Shown: positions 27,401 to 43,062, numbered from the stretch's first letter. The stretch: DNA of 64,000 bases from Aradus depressus (GCA_963662175.1 OY759227.1:3876501-3940500), one strand, 5' to 3'. Notes: generated by a model from the letters alone, not told the origin. A program made the numbers and translations.

Positions 27401-30400
27401 AGAGCTGATGGAAGACTAATTGCCAGTAACAACAGCCATTTCAAAAAGCCAGTGAATCAAACTGTAGATTTGTGCTAAGTGCTTCAATACCTTTAATTTG
27501 GAACACAACTTGTCTTTTCAGAATAATATTATCTGGAGGGACTTTCTCGAATGTTTAGTGTATTTCCGGTCTACAGTTATACATCAAATAGCATTACTCC
27601 AGAATAAAAGAGAAAAGTGCTAGAGCTGTTGGAAGACTTATCGCCAGTAACGGCAGCCATTTCAAAAAGCCAATGTACCGAACTGTAGATTTGTGCTGAA
27701 GGCTTCAATACCCTTTATTTGAAACACAACTTGTCTTAGAATAATATTATCTGGAGGGACATTCTCGAAATTTTAGTGTATTTCCTCTCTACAGTTATAC
27801 ATCAAATTGCATAACTCCAGAATAAAAGACACACGTGCTAGAGCTGATGGAAAACCTATCGCCAGTAACGGCAGCCATTTCAAAAAGCTAGTGTACCGAA
27901 CTGTAGATCTGTGCTGAAGGCATCAATACCTTTCATTTGAAACATAACTTGTCTTTTCAGACTAGTAGTTTCAGAAGGTGCTTTCTCGTATTTGAATTGT
28001 AATTCCGGTCTACAATTATACATCAAATTGCATTACTCCAGAATAAAAGACAAAGGTCCTAGAGCTGATGGAAGACTTATCGCCAGTAACGGCAGGCATT
28101 TCAAAAAGCCAATGTACCGAACTGTAGATTTGTGCGGAGTGCTTCAATACCTTTAATTTGGAACACAACTTGTCTTAGAATAATATTATCTGGGAGGACA
28201 TTCTCGAACTTTTAGTGTATTTCCTATCCACAGTTGTACATCAAATTGCATTACTCGAGAATAAAAGACAAAGGTGCTACAGCTCATGGAAGACAAATTT
28301 CCATTAACGGCAGCCATTTCATAAATACAGTGAAGCGAACTGTTAATTTTTGCTGAAGGCATCAATACCTTTCATATGAATCATAACTTGTCTTTTCAGA
28401 CGAGTATTTTCAGAAGGTTTTCTCTCGAATTTTTTGTGTTTTTCTGATCGTCATGTGTACATCAAATTGCATTACTCCAGAATAAAAGAGAAAAGTGCTA
28501 GAGCTGATGAAATTTTAGTGTATTTCCTCTCTACAGTTATTCATCAAATTGCATTACTCCAGAATAAATGACAAAGGTGCTACAGCTCATGGAGAATTAT
28601 CGCCATTAACAACAGCCAATTCAAAAAAACATTGTACCGAACTGTAGATCTGTGCTGAGGGCTTCAACACCCTTAATTTGAAAAACAACTTGTCTTAGAA
28701 TAATATTATCTGGGGGGACATTCTCGAAATTTTAGTGTATTTCCTCTCTACAGTTATTCATCAAATTGCATTACTCCAGAATAAATGACAAAGGTGCTAC
28801 AGCTCATGGAAGACAAATTTCCACTAACGGCCGCCATTTCATAAATACAGTGAACCGAACTGTTGATTTTTGCGGAAGGCATCAATACCTTTCATTTGAA
28901 ATATAACTTGTCTTTTCAGACTAGTATTTTCAAAAGGTGCTTTCTCGAATTTCAAGTGTATTTCCGGTCTACAGTTATTCATCAAATTGCATTACTCCAG
29001 AATAAAAGACAAAGGTGCTAGAGCTGATGGAAGACTTATTGCCAGTAACAGCCATTTGAAAAAGCCAGTGAATCGAACTGTAGATTTGTGCTAATTGCTT
29101 CAATACCTTTAATTTGGAACACAACTTGTCTTCTTAGAATAATATTATCTGGAGGGACTTTCTCGAATGTTTAGTGTATTTCCGGTCTACAGTTATACAT
29201 CAAATTGCATTACTCCAGAATAAAAGACAAAGGTGCTACAGCTGATGGAAGACAAATTTCCATTAACGGCAGCCATTTCATAAATACAGTGAAGCGAACT
29301 GTTGATTTTTCTGAAGGCATCAATACCTTTCATGTGAATCATAACTTGTCTTTTCAGACGAGTATTTTCAGAAGGTGTTTTCTCGAATTTTTTGTGTTTT
29401 TCTGATCTTCATGTGTACATCAAATTGCATGACTGCAAAATAAAAGACACACGTGCTAGAGCTGATGGAAGACTTATCGCCAGTAACAACAGCCATTTGA
29501 AAAGCCAGTGAATCGAACTGTAGATCTGTGCTGAGTGCTTCAATACCCTTAATTTGAAACACAAGTTGTCTTAGAATAATATTATCTGGGGGGACATTCT
29601 CGAAATTTTGTGTATTTCCTCTCTACAGTTATTCATCAAATTGCATTACTCCAGAATAAATGACAAAGGTGCTACAGCTCATGGAAGACAAATTTCCACT
29701 AACGGCAGCCATTTCATAAATACAGTGAACCGAACTGTTGATTTTTGCTGAAGGCATCAATATCTTTCATTTGAAACATAACTTGTCTTTTCAGACTAGT
29801 AGTTTCAGAAGGTGCTTTCTCGAATTTGAAGCTTATAAACACCTTCTGAAAATACTCGTCTGAAAAGACAAGTTATGATTCACATGAAAGGTATTGATGC
29901 CTTCAGAAAAATCAACAGTTCGCTTCACTGTATTTATGAAATGGCTGCCGTTAATGGAAATTTGTCTTCCATCAGCTGTAGCACCTTTGTCTTGATTTTT
30001 GCGGAAGGCATCAATACCTTTCATTTGAAATATGACTTGTCTTTTCAGACTAGTATTTTCAAAAGGTGCTTTCTCGAATTTCAAGTGTATTTCCGGTCTA
30101 CAGTTATTCATCAAATTGCATTACTCCAGAATAAAAGACAAAGGTGATATAGCTCATGGAAGACCAATTTCCAGTAACGGCAGCCATTTCAAAAAGCCAG
30201 TGAATCGAACTGTAGATTTGTGCTAAGTGCTTCAATACCTTTAATTTGGAACACAACTTGTCTTCTTAGAATAATATTATCTGGAGGGATTTTCTCGAAT
30301 GTTTAGTGTATTTCCGGTCTACAGTTATACATCAAATTGCATTACTCCAGAATAAAACATAAAGGTGCTACAGCTGATGGAAGACAAATTTCCATTAACG

Positions 30401-33400
30401 GCAGCCATTTCATAAATACAGTGAAGCGAACTGTTGATTTTTCTGAAGGCATCAATACCTTTCATGTGAATCATAACTTGTCTTTTCAGACGAGTATTTT
30501 CAGAAGGTGTTTTCTCGAATTTTTTGTGTTTTTCTGATCTTCATGTGTACATCAAAATGCATGACTGCAAAAAAAAAGACACACGTGCTAAAGTTGATGG
30601 AAAACCTATCGCCAGTAATAACAGCCATTTGAAAAAGCCAGTGAATCGAACTGTAGATCTGTGCTGAGTGCTTCAATACCCTTAATTTGAAACACAAGTT
30701 GTCTTAGAATAATATTATCTGGGGGGACATTCTCGAAATTTTGTGTATTTCCTCTCTACAGTTATTCATCAAATTGCATTACTCCAGAATAAAAGAGAAA
30801 AGTGCTAGAGCTGATGGAAGACTTATCGCCAGTAACGGCAGCCATTTCAAAAAGTCAGTGTACCGAACTGTAGATTTGTGCGGAGTGCTTCAATACTTTT
30901 AATTTGAAACACAACTTGTCTTAGAATAATATTATCTGGAGGGACATTCTCGAAATTTTAGTATATTTCCTCTCAACAGTTATACATCAAATTGCATTAC
31001 TCCAGAATAAAAGAAAAAAGTGCTACAGCTCATGGAAGACAAATTTCCAGTAACGGCAGCCATTTCATAAATACAGTGAACCGAACTGTTCATTTTTGCT
31101 GAAGGCATCAATACCTTTCATTTGAAACATAACTTGTCTTTTCAGACTAGTATGTTCAAAAATTGCATTCTCGAATGTCAAGTGTATTTCCGGACTACAC
31201 TTATTCATCAAGATGCATTACTCCAGAATAAAAGACGAAGGTGCTAGAGCTGATGGAAGACTTATTCCCAGTAACAACAGCCATTTCAAAAAGCCAACGA
31301 ATCGAACTGTAGATTTGTGCCAAGTGCTTCAATACCTTTAATTTGGAACAGAACTTGTCTTCTTAGAATAATATTATCTGGAGGGACTTTCTCGAAATTT
31401 TAGTGTATTTCCTCTCTACACTTATACATCAAATTGCATAACTCGAGAATAAAAGACAAAGGTGCTACAGCTCATGGAAGACAAATTTCCAGTAACGGCA
31501 GCCATTTCATAAATACAGTGAACCGAACAGTTGATTTTTGCTGAAGGCATCAATATTTTTCATTTGAAACATAACTTGTCTTTTCAGACTAGTATTTTCA
31601 GAAGGTGCTTTCTCGTATTTGAATTGTATTTCCGGTCTACAATTATACATCAAATTGCATTACTCCAGAATAAAAGACAAAGGTCCTAGAGCTGATGGAA
31701 GACTTATCGCCAGTAACGGCAGGCATTTCAAAAAGCCAATGTACCGAACTGTAGATTTGTGCGGAGTGCTTCAATACCTTTAATTTGGAACACAACTTGT
31801 CTTAGAATAATATTATCTGGGAGGACATTCTCGAACTTTTAGTGTATTTCCTATCCACAGTTGTACATCAAATTGCATTACTCGAGAATAAAAGACAAAG
31901 GTGCTACAGCTCATGGAAGACAAATTTCCATTAACGGCAGCCATTTCATAAATACAGTGAAGCGAACTGTTAATTTTTGCTGAAGGCATCAATACCTTTC
32001 ATATGAATCATAACTTGTCTTTTCAGACGAGTATTTTCAGAAGGTTTTCTGTCGAATTTTTTGTGTTTTTCTGATCTTCATGTGTACATCAAATTGCATT
32101 ACTCCAGAATAAAAGAGAAAAGTGCTAGAGCTGACGGAAAACTTATCACCAGTAACGGCAGCCATTTCAAAAAGTCAGTGTACCGAACTGTAGATCTGTG
32201 CTGAGGGCTTCAATACCCTTAATTTGAAACACAACTTGTCTTAGAATAATATTATCTGGGGGGACATTCTCGAAATTTTAGTGTATTTCCTCTCTACAGT
32301 TATTCATCAAAATGCATTACTCCAGAATAAATGACAAAGGTGCTACAGCTCATGGAAGACAAATTTCCACTAACGACAGCCATTTCATAAATACAGTGAA
32401 CCGAACTGTTGATTTTTGCGGAAGGCATCAATACCTTTCATTTGAAACATAACTTGTCTTTTCAGACTAGTATTTTCAAAAGGTGCTTTCTCGAATTTCA
32501 AGTGTATTTCCGGTCCACAGTTATTCATCAAATTGCATTACTCCAGAATAAAAGACAAAGGTGCTAGAGCTGATGGAAGACTTATTGCCAGTAACAACAG
32601 CCATTTGAAAAAGCCAGTGAATCGAACTGTAAATTTGTGCTAATTGCTTCAATACCTTTAATTTGGAACACAACTTGTCTTCTTAGAATAATATTATCTG
32701 GAGAGACTTTCTCGAATGTTTAGTGTATTTCCGGTCTACAGTTATACATCAAATTGGATTACTCCAGAATAAAAGACAAAGGTGCTACAGCTGATGAAAG
32801 ACAAATTTCCATTAACGGCAGCCATTTCATAAATACAGTGAAGCGAACTGTTGATTTTTCTGAAGGCATCAATACCTTTCATGTGAATCATAACTTGTCT
32901 TTTCAGACGAGTATTTTCAGAAGGTGTTTTCTCGAATTTTTTGTGTTTTTCTGATCTTCATGTGTACATCAAATTGCATGACTGCAAAATAAAAGACACA
33001 CGTGCTAGAGCTGATGGAAGACTTATCGCCAGTAACAACAGCCATTTGAAAAAGCCAGTGAATCGAACTGTAGATCTGTGCTGAGTGCTTCAATACCCTT
33101 AATTTGAAACACAAGTTGTCTTAAAATAATATTATCTGGGGGGACATTCTCGAAATTTTGTGTATTTCCTCTCTACAGTTATTCATCAAATTGCATTACT
33201 CCAGAATAAATGACAAAGGTGCTACAGCTCATGGAAGACAAATTTCCACTAACGGCAGCCATTTCATAAATACAGTGAACCGAACTGTTGATTTTTGCTG
33301 AAGGCATCAATATCTTTCATTTGAAACATAACTTGTCTTTTCAGACTAGTAGTTTCAGAAGGTGCTTTCTCGAATTTGAAGCTTATTTCCGGTCGACAGT

Positions 33401-34522
33401 TATACATTAAATTTCATTACTCCAGAAAAAAAGACAAAGGTGCTATAGCTCATGGAAGACCAATTTCCAGTAACGGCAGCCATTTCAAAAAGCCAGTGAA
33501 TCGAACTGTAGATTTGTGCTAAGTGCTTCAATACCTTTAATTTGGAACACAACTTGTCTTAGAATAATATTATCTGGGGGGACATTCTCGAAATTTTAGT
33601 GTATTTCCTCTCTACAGTTATTCATCAAATTGCATTACTCCAGAATAAATGACAAAGGTGCTACAGCTGATGGAAGACAAATTTCCATTAACGGCAGCCA
33701 TTTCATAAATACAGTGAAGCGAACTGTTGATTTTTCTGAAGGCATCAATACCTTTCATATGAATCATAACTTGTCTTTTCAGACTAGTATTTTCAGAAGG
33801 TGCTTTCTCGTATTTGAATTGTATTTCCGGTCTACAATTATACATCAAATTGCATTACTCCAGAATAAAAGACAAAGGTCCTAGAGCTGATGGAAGACTT
33901 ATCGCCAGTAACGGCAGGCATTTCAAAAAGCCAATGTACCGAACTGTAGATTTGTGCGGAGTGCTCCAATACCTTTAATTATGAACACAACTTGTCTTAG
34001 AATAATATTATCTGGGAGGACATTCTCGAACTTTTAGTGTATTTCCTATCCACAGTTGTACATCAAATTGCATTACTCGAGAATAAAAGACAAAATTGCT
34101 ACAGCTCATGGAAGACAAATTTCCATTAACGGCAGCCATTTCATAAATACAGTGAAGCGAACTGTTGATTTTTGCTGAAGGCATCAATACCTTTCATATG
34201 AATCATAACTTGTCTTTTCAGACGAGTATTTTCAGAAGGTTTTCTCTCGAATTTTTTGTGTTTTTCTGATCTTCATGTGTACATCAAATTGCATTACTCC
34301 AGAATAAAAGACGAAGGTGCTAGAGCTGATGGAAGACTTATTCCCAGTAACAACAGCCATTTCAAAAAGCCAGTGAATCGAACTGTAGATTTGTGCTAAT
34401 TGCTTCAATACCTTTAATTTGGAAAAGAACTTGTCTTCTTAGAATAATATTATCTGGAGGGACTTTCTCGAAATTTTAGTGTATTTCCTCTCTACACTTA
34501 TACATCAAATTGCATAACTCGA
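21454..34522 (+). repeat. 13,069-bp tandem duplication of satellite, copy 1
   Basis: Every position checked in this block is found again 13,069 bp to the right, including private variants: the inverted monomer piece, a truncated monomer at 28509, and GTGTTAGAATATTATTATC at 24000. Left of about 21453 the match fails (CTGTGCAG against CTCTACAC, and CTCCAG against CTCGAG), which sets the boundary. Only a few substitutions were noticed by eye: near 26887 (C/T), 28826 (A/T), 29439 (A/T) and 32051 (G/C). The breakpoint is uncertain by about 110 bp because it lies in homologous monomers. Confidence 0.93.
29837..29993 (-). repeat. Inverted satellite segment (157 bp), copy 1
   Basis: From AAACACCTTCTGAAAATACT to GTAGCACCTTTGTCTT the plus strand is the reverse complement of a B/C-type monomer. 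The same stretch occurs in direct orientation at about 29226-29381 and near 30357-30513. Flanking satellite is in normal orientation, so this is a local strand switch, joined at GAAGCTTAT on the left and at GATTTTTGCGGAAGG on the right. It forms inverted repeats with neighbours and could fold into a long stem. Confidence 0.92.
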
Positions 34523-37500
34523 GAATAAAAGACAAAGGTGCTACAGCTCATGGAAGACAAATTTCCAGGAACGGCAGCCATTTCATAAATACAGTGAACC
34601 GAACTGTTGATTTTTGCTGAAGGCATCAATACCTTTCATTTGAAACATAACTTGTCTTTTCAGACTAGTATTTTCAAAAGGTGCTTTCTCGAATTTCAAG
34701 TGTATTTCCGGTCTACAGTTATTCATCAAATTGCATTACTCCAGAATAAAAGACAAAGGTGCTAGAGCTGATGGAAGACTAATTGCCAGTAACAACAGCC
34801 ATTTCAAAAAGCCAGTGAATCGAACTGTAGATTTGTGCTAAGTGCTTCAATACCTTTAATTTGGAACACAACTTGTCTTTTCAGAATAATATTATCTGGA
34901 GGGACTTTCTCGAATGTTTAGTGAATTTCCGGTCTACAGTTATACATCAAATCGCATTACTCCAGAATAAAAGACAAAGGTGCTACAGCTCAGGGAAGAG
35001 AAATTTCCAGTAACGGCCGCCATTTCATAATTACAGTGAACCAAACTGTAGTTTTTTGCTGAAGGCATCAATATTTTTCTTTTGAAACATAACTTCTCTT
35101 TCCAGACTAGTATTTTCAGAAGGTGCTTTCTCGAATTTGAAGTGTATTTCCAGTGTACAGTTATACATCAAATGGCATTACTCCAGAATAAAAGACAAAG
35201 GTGCTAGAGCTGATGGAAGACTTATCGCCAGTAACGGCAGCCATTTCAAAAAGTCAGTGATTCGAACTGTAGATTTGTGCTGAAGGCTTCACGACCCTTT
35301 ATTTGAAACACAACTTGTCTTAGAATAATATTATCTGGAGGGACATTCTCGAAATTTTAGTGTATTTCCTATCCACAGTTGTACATCATATTGCATTACT
35401 CCAGAACAAAAGACAAAATTGCTACAGCTCATGGAAGACAAATTTCCAGTAACGGCAGCCATTTCATAAATACAGTGAACCGAACTGTTGATTTTTGCTG
35501 AAGGCTTAAATACCCCTAATTTGAAACACAACTTGTCGTAGAATAATATTATCTGGAGGGACATTCTCGAAATTTTAGTGTATTTCCTTTCTACAGTTAT
35601 ACATCAAATTGCATTACTCCAGAATAAAAGACAAAGGTGCTAGAGCTGATGGAAGCCTTATCACCAGTAACGGCAGCCATTTCAAAAAGCCAGTGTACCG
35701 AACTGTAGATCTGTACTGAGGGCTTCAATACCGTTTATTTGAAACACAACTTGTCTTAGAAAAATATTATCTGGAGGGACATTCTCGAAATTTTTGTGTA
35801 TTTCCTCTCTACAGTTATACATAAAATTGCATTACTCCAGAATAGAAGACAAAGGTGCTACAGCTCATGGAAGACCAATTTCCAGTAACGGCAGCCATTT
35901 CATAAATACAGTGAACCGAACTGTTGATTTTTGCTGAAGGCATCAATACTTTTCATTTTAAACATAACTTGTATTTTCTGACTAGTATTTTCAGAAGGTG
36001 CTTTCTCGAATTTGAAGCTTAATTCCGGTCTACAGTTATACATATAATTGGATTACTGCAAAATAAAAGACACACGTGCTAGAGCTGATGGAAGCCTTAT
36101 CGCCAGTAACGGCAGCCATTTCAAAAAGCCAGTGTACCGAACTGTAGATCTATGCTGAGGGCTTAAATACCCCTAATTTGAAACACAACTTGTCGTAGAA
36201 TAATATTATCTGGAGGGACATTCTCGAAATTTTAGTGTATTTCCTCTCTACAGTTATACATCAAATTGCATTACTCCAGAATAAAAGACAAAGGTGCTAC
36301 AGCTCATGGAAGACCAATTTCCAGTAACGGCAGCCATTTTATAAATACAGTGAACCGAACTGTTGATTTTTGCTGAAGGCATCAATACTTTTCATTTGAA
36401 ACATAACTTGTCTTTCCACACTAGTATTTTCGAAAGGTGCTTTCTCGAATTTGAAATGCATTTCCAGTCTACAGTTATACATCAAATTGCATTACTCCAG
36501 AATAAAAGACAAAGGTGCTAGAGCTGATGGAAGACTTATCGCCAGTAACGGCAGCCATTTCAAAAAGCCAGTGTACCGAACTGTAGATCTGTGCTGAGGG
36601 CTTGAATATCCTTAATTTGAAACACAACTTGTCTTAGAATAATATTATCTGGAGGGACATTCTCGAAATTTTAGTGTATTTCCTCTCTACAGTTTTACAT
36701 CAATTTGCATTACTCCAGAATAAAAGACAAAGGTGCTACAGCTCATGGAAGACCAATTTCCAGTGACGGGAACCATTTCATAAATACAGTGAACCGACTG
36801 TTGATGTTTGCTGAAGGCATCAATACCTTTCATTTAAAACATAACTTGTCTTTTCAGACTAGTATTTTCAGAAGGTGCTTTCTCGAATCTGAAGTGTATT
36901 TCCGGTCTACAGTTATATATCAAATTGCATTACTACATAATAAAAGACAAAGGTGCTAGAGCTGATGGAAGACTTATCGCCAATTACAACAGCCATTTTA
37001 AAAAGTCAGTGTACCGAACTGTAGATTTCTGCTGAAGGCTTCAATACCGTTAATTTGAAACACAACTTGTGTTAGAATATTATTATCTGGAGGGACATTC
37101 TCAAAATTTTAGTGTATTTCCTATCCACAGTTGTACATCAAATTGCATTACTCCAGAATAAAAGACAAAGGTGCTACAGCTCATGGAAGACAAATTTCCA
37201 GTAACGGCAGCCATTTCATAAATACAGTGAACTGAACTGTTGATTTTTGCTGAAGGCATCAATACCTTTCTTATGAAACATAACTTGTCTTTTCAGACTA
37301 GTATTTTCAAAATTTGCTTTCTCGAATTTGAAGTGCATTTCCAGTCTACAGTTATACATCAAATTGCATTACTCCAGAATAAAAGACAAAGGTGCTAGAG
37401 CTGATGGAAGACTTATCTCCATTAACAACAGCCATTTCAAAAAGTCAGTGTACCGAACTGTAGATCTGTGCTGAAGGCTTAAATACCTTTAATTTGAAAC

Positions 37501-40500
37501 ACAACTTGTCTTAGAATAATATTATCTGGGAGGACATTCTCGAAATTTTAGTGTATTTCCTATCCACAGTTGTACATCAAATTGCATTACTCCAGAATAG
37601 AAGATAAAGGTGCTACAGCTCATGGAAGACAAATTTTCATTAACGGCAGCCATTTCATAAATACAGTGAAGCCAACTGTTGATTTTTGCTGAAGGCATCA
37701 ATACCTTTCATATGAATCATAACATGTCTTTTCAGACGAGTATTTTCAGAAGGTGTTTTCTCGAATTTTTTGTGTTTTTCTGATCTTCATGCGTACATCA
37801 AATTGCATGACTGCATAATAAAAGACACACGTGCTAGAGCTGATGGAAAACTTATCGCCAGTAACTGCAGCCATTTCAAAAAGCTAGTGTACCGAACTGT
37901 AGATCTGTGCAGAAGGCTTCAATACCCTTAATTTCAAACACAACTTGTCTTAGAATAATATTATCTGGGGGGACATTCTCGAAATTTTAGTGTATTTCCT
38001 CTCTACAGTTATTCATCAAATTGCATTACTCCAGAATAAATGACAAAGGTGCTAGAGCTCATGGAAGACCAATTTCCAGTAACGGCAGCCATTTCATAAA
38101 TACAGTGAACCGAACTGTTGATTTTTGCTGAAGGCATCAATACCTTTCATTTGAAACATAACTTGTCTTTTCAGACTAGTATTTTCAAAAGGTGCTTTCT
38201 AGAATTTCAAGTGTATTTCCGGTCTACAGCTATTCATCAAATTGCATTACTCCAGAATAAAAGACAAAGGTGTTAGAGCTGATGGAAGACTTATTGCCAG
38301 TAACAACAGCCATTTCAAAAAGCCAGTGAATCGAACTGTAGATTTGTGCTGAGTGCTTCAATACCCTTAATTTGGAACATAACTTGTCTTAGAATAATAT
38401 TATCTGGAGGGACATTCTCGAAATTTTAGTGTATTTCCTCTCAACAGTTATACATCAAATTGCATTACACCAGAATAAAAGAGAAAAGTGCTAGAGCTGA
38501 TGGAAGACAAATTTTCAGTAACGTCAGCCATTTCATAAATACAGTGAACCGAACTGTTGATTTTTGCCGAAGGCATCAATATCTTTCATTTGAAACAAAA
38601 CTTGTCTTTTCAGACTAGTATGTACAAAAATTGCTTTCTCGAATGTCAAGTGTATTTCCGGTCTACAGTTATACATCAAATTGCATTACTCTAGAATGAA
38701 AGAGAAAGGTGCTAGAGCTGATGGACGATTTATCTCCATTAACAACAGCCATTTCAAAAAGTCAGTGTACCGAACTGTAGATCTGTGCTGAAGGCTTCAA
38801 TACCTTTAATTTGAAACACAACTTGTCTTAGAATAATATTATCTGGGAGGACATTCTCGAACTTTTAGTGTATTTCCTATCCACAGTTGTACATCAAATT
38901 GCATTACTCGAGAATAAAAGACAAAGGTGCTACAGCTCATGGAAGACAAATTTCCATTAACGGCAGCCATTTCATAAATACAGTGAAGCGAACTGTTGAT
39001 TTTTGCTGAAGGCATCAATACCTTTCATATGAATCATAACTTGTCTTTTCAGACGAGTATTTTCAGAAGGTGTTCTCCCGAATTTTTTGTGTTTTTCTGA
39101 TCTTCATGTGTACATCAAATTGCATTACTCCAGAATAAAAGAGAAAAGTGCTAGAGCTGATGGAAAACTTATCGCCAGTAACGGCAGCCATTTCAAAAAG
39201 TCAGTGTACCGAACTGTAGATCTGTGCTGAGGGCTTCAATACCCTTAATTTGAAACACAACTTGTCTTAGAATAATATTATCTGGAGGGACATTCTCGAA
39301 ATTTTAGTGTATTTCGTCTCAACAGTTATACATCAAATTGCATTACACCAGAATAAAAGAGAAAAGTGCTAGAGCTGATGGAAGACAAATTTCCAGTAAC
39401 GGCAGCCATTTCATAAATACAGTGAACCGAACTATTGATTTTTGCTGAAGGCATCAATATCTTTCATTTGAAACATAACTTGTCTTTTCAGACTAGTATG
39501 TACAAAAATTGCTTTCTCGAATGTCAAGTGTATTTCCGGTCTACAGTTATACATCTAATTGCATTACTCTAGAATGAAAGAGAAAGGTGCTAGAGCTGAT
39601 GGAAGATTTATCTCCATTAACAACAGCCATTTCAAAAAGTCAGTGTACCGAACTGTAGATCTGTGCTGAAGGCTTCAATACCTTTAATTTGAAACACAAC
39701 TTGTCTTAGAATAATATTATCTGGGAGGACATTCTCGAACTTTTAGTGTATTTCCTATCCACAGTTGTACATCAAATTGCATTACTCGAGAATAAAAGAC
39801 AAAGGTGCTACAGCTCATGGAAGACAAATTTCCATTAACGGCAGCCATTTCATAAATACAGTGAAGCGAACTGTTGATTTTTGCTGATGGCATCAATACC
39901 TTTCATATGAATCATAACTTGTCTTTTCAGACGAGTATTTTCAGAAGGTGTTCTCTCGAATTTTTTGTGTTTTTCTGATCTTCATGTGTACATCAAATTG
40001 CATTACTCCAGAATAAAAGAGAAAAGTGCTAGAGCTGATGGAAAACTTATCGCCAGTAACGGCAGCCATTTCAAAAAGTCAGTGTACCGAACTGTAGATC
40101 TGTGCTGAGGGCTTCAATACCCTTAATTTGAAACACAACTTGTCTTAGAATAATATTATCTGGGGGGACATTCTCGAAATTTTAGTGTATTTCCTCTCTA
40201 CAGTTATTCATCAAATTGCATTACTCCAGAATAAATGACAAAGGTGCTACAGCTCATGGAAGACAAATTTCCACTAACGGCAGCCATTTCATAAATACAG
40301 TGAACCGAACTGTTGATTTTTGCTGAAGGCATCAATACCTTTCATTTGAAACATAACTTGTCTTTTCAGACTAGTATTTTCAAAAGGTGCTTTCTCGAAT
40401 TTCAAGTGTATTTCCGGTCTACAGTTATTCATCAAATTGCATTACTCCAGAATAAAAGACAAAGGTGCTAGAGCTGATGGAAGACTAATTGCCAGTAACA

Positions 40501-42905
40501 ACAGCCATTTCAAAAAGCCAGTGAATCAAACTGTAGATTTGTGCTAAGTGCTTCAATACCTTTAATTTGGAACACAACTTGTCTTTTCAGAATAATATTA
40601 TCTGGAGGGACTTTCTCGAATGTTTAGTGTATTTCCGGTCTACAGTTATACATCAAATAGCATTACTCCAGAATAAAAGAGAAAAGTGCTAGAGCTGTTG
40701 GAAGACTTATCGCCAGTAACGGCAGCCATTTCAAAAAGCCAATGTACCGAACTGTAGATTTGTGCTGAAGGCTTCAATACCCTTTATTTGAAACACAACT
40801 TGTCTTAGAATAATATTATCTGGAGGGACATTCTCGAAATTTTAGTGTATTTCCTCTCTACAGTTATACATCAAATTGCATAACTCCAGAATAAAAGACA
40901 CACGTGCTAGAGCTGATGGAAAACCTATCGCCAGTAACGGCAGCCATTTCAAAAAGCTAGTGTACCGAACTGTAGATCTGTGCTGAAGGCATCAATACCT
41001 TTCATTTGAAACATAACTTGTCTTTTCAGACTAGTAGTTTCAGAAGGTGCTTTCTCGTATTTGAATTGTAATTCCGGTCTACAATTATACATCAAATTGC
41101 ATTACTCCAGAATAAAAGACAAAGGTCCTAGAGCTGATGGAAGACTTATCGCCAGTAACGGCAGGCATTTCAAAAAGCCAATGTACCGAACTGTAGATTT
41201 GTGCGGAGTGCTTCAATACCTTTAATTTGGAACACAACTTGTCTTAGAATAATATTATCTGGGAGGACATTCTCGAACTTTTAGTGTATTTCCTATCCAC
41301 AGTTGTACATCAAATTGCATTACTCGAGAATAAAAGACAAAGGTGCTACAGCTCATGGAAGACAAATTTCCATTAACGGCAGCCATTTCATAAATACAGT
41401 GAAGCGAACTGTTAATTTTTGCTGAAGGCATCAATACCTTTCATATGAATCATAACTTGTCTTTTCAGACGAGTATTTTCAGAAGGTTTTCTCTCGAATT
41501 TTTTGTGTTTTTCTGATCGTCATGTGTACATCAAATTGCATTACTCCAGAATAAAAGAGAAAAGTGCTAGAGCTGATGAAATTTTAGTGTATTTCCTCTC
41601 TACAGTTATTCATCAAATTGCATTACTCCAGAATAAATGACAAAGGTGCTACAGCTCATGGAGAATTATCGCCATTAACAACAGCCAATTCAAAAAAACA
41701 TTGTACCGAACTGTAGATCTGTGCTGAGGGCTTCAACACCCTTAATTTGAAAAACAACTTGTCTTAGAATAATATTATCTGGGGGGACATTCTCGAAATT
41801 TTAGTGTATTTCCTCTCTACAGTTATTCATCAAATTGCATTACTCCAGAATAAATGACAAAGGTGCTACAGCTCATGGAAGACAAATTTCCTCTAACGGC
41901 CGCCATTTCATAAATACAGTGAACCGAACTGTTGATTTTTGCGGAAGGCATCAATACCTTTCATTTGAAATATAACTTGTCTTTTCAGACTAGTATTTTC
42001 AAAAGGTGCTTTCTCGAATTTCAAGTGTATTTCCGGTCTACAGTTATTCATCAAATTGCATTACTCCAGAATAAAAGACAAAGGTGCTAGAGCTGATGGA
42101 AGACTTATTGCCAGTAACAGCCATTTGAAAAAGCCAGTGAATCGAACTGTAGATTTGTGCTAATTGCTTCAATACCTTTAATTTGGAACACAACTTGTCT
42201 TCTTAGAATAATATTATCTGGAGGGACTTTCTCGAATGTTTAGTGTATTTCCGGTCTACAGTTATACATCAAATTGCATTACTCCAGAATAAAAGACAAA
42301 GGTGCTACAGCTGATGGAAGACAAATTTCCATTAACGGCAGCCATTTCATAAATACAGTGAAGCGAACTGTTGATTTTTCTGAAGGCATCAATACCTTTC
42401 ATGTGAATCATAACTTGTCTTTTCAGACGAGTATTTTCAGAAGGTGTTTTCTCGAATTTTTTGTGTTTTTCTGATCTTCATGTGTACATCAAATTGCATG
42501 ACTGCATAATAAAAGACACACGTGCTAGAGCTGATGGAAGACTTATCGCCAGTAACAACAGCCATTTGAAAAGCCAGTGAATCGAACTGTAGATCTGTGC
42601 TGAGTGCTTCAATACCCTTAATTTGAAACACAAGTTGTCTTAGAATAATATTATCTGGGGGGACATTCTCGAAATTTTGTGTATTTCCTCTCTACAGTTA
42701 TTCATCAAATTGCATTACTCCAGAATAAATGACAAAGGTGCTACAGCTCATGGAAGACAAATTTCCACTAACGGCAGCCATTTCATAAATACAGTGAACC
42801 GAACTGTTGATTTTTGCTGAAGGCATCAATATCTTTCATTTGAAACATAACTTGTCTTTTCAGACTAGTAGTTTCAGAAGGTGCTTTCTCGAATTTGAAG
42901 CTTAT

Positions 42906-43062
42906 AAACACCTTCTGAAAATACTCGTCTGAAAAGACAAGTTATGATTCACATGAAAGGTATTGATGCCTTCAGAAAAATCAACAGTTCGCTTCACTGT
43001 ATTTATGAAATGGCTGCCGTTAATGGAAATTTGTCTTCCATCAGCTGTAGCACCTTTGTCTT
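42906..43062 (-). repeat. Inverted satellite segment (157 bp), copy 2
   Basis: Same strand-switched piece as at 29837-29993, displaced by 13,069 bp and identical by eye, with the same junction sequences on both sides. Confidence 0.92.
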
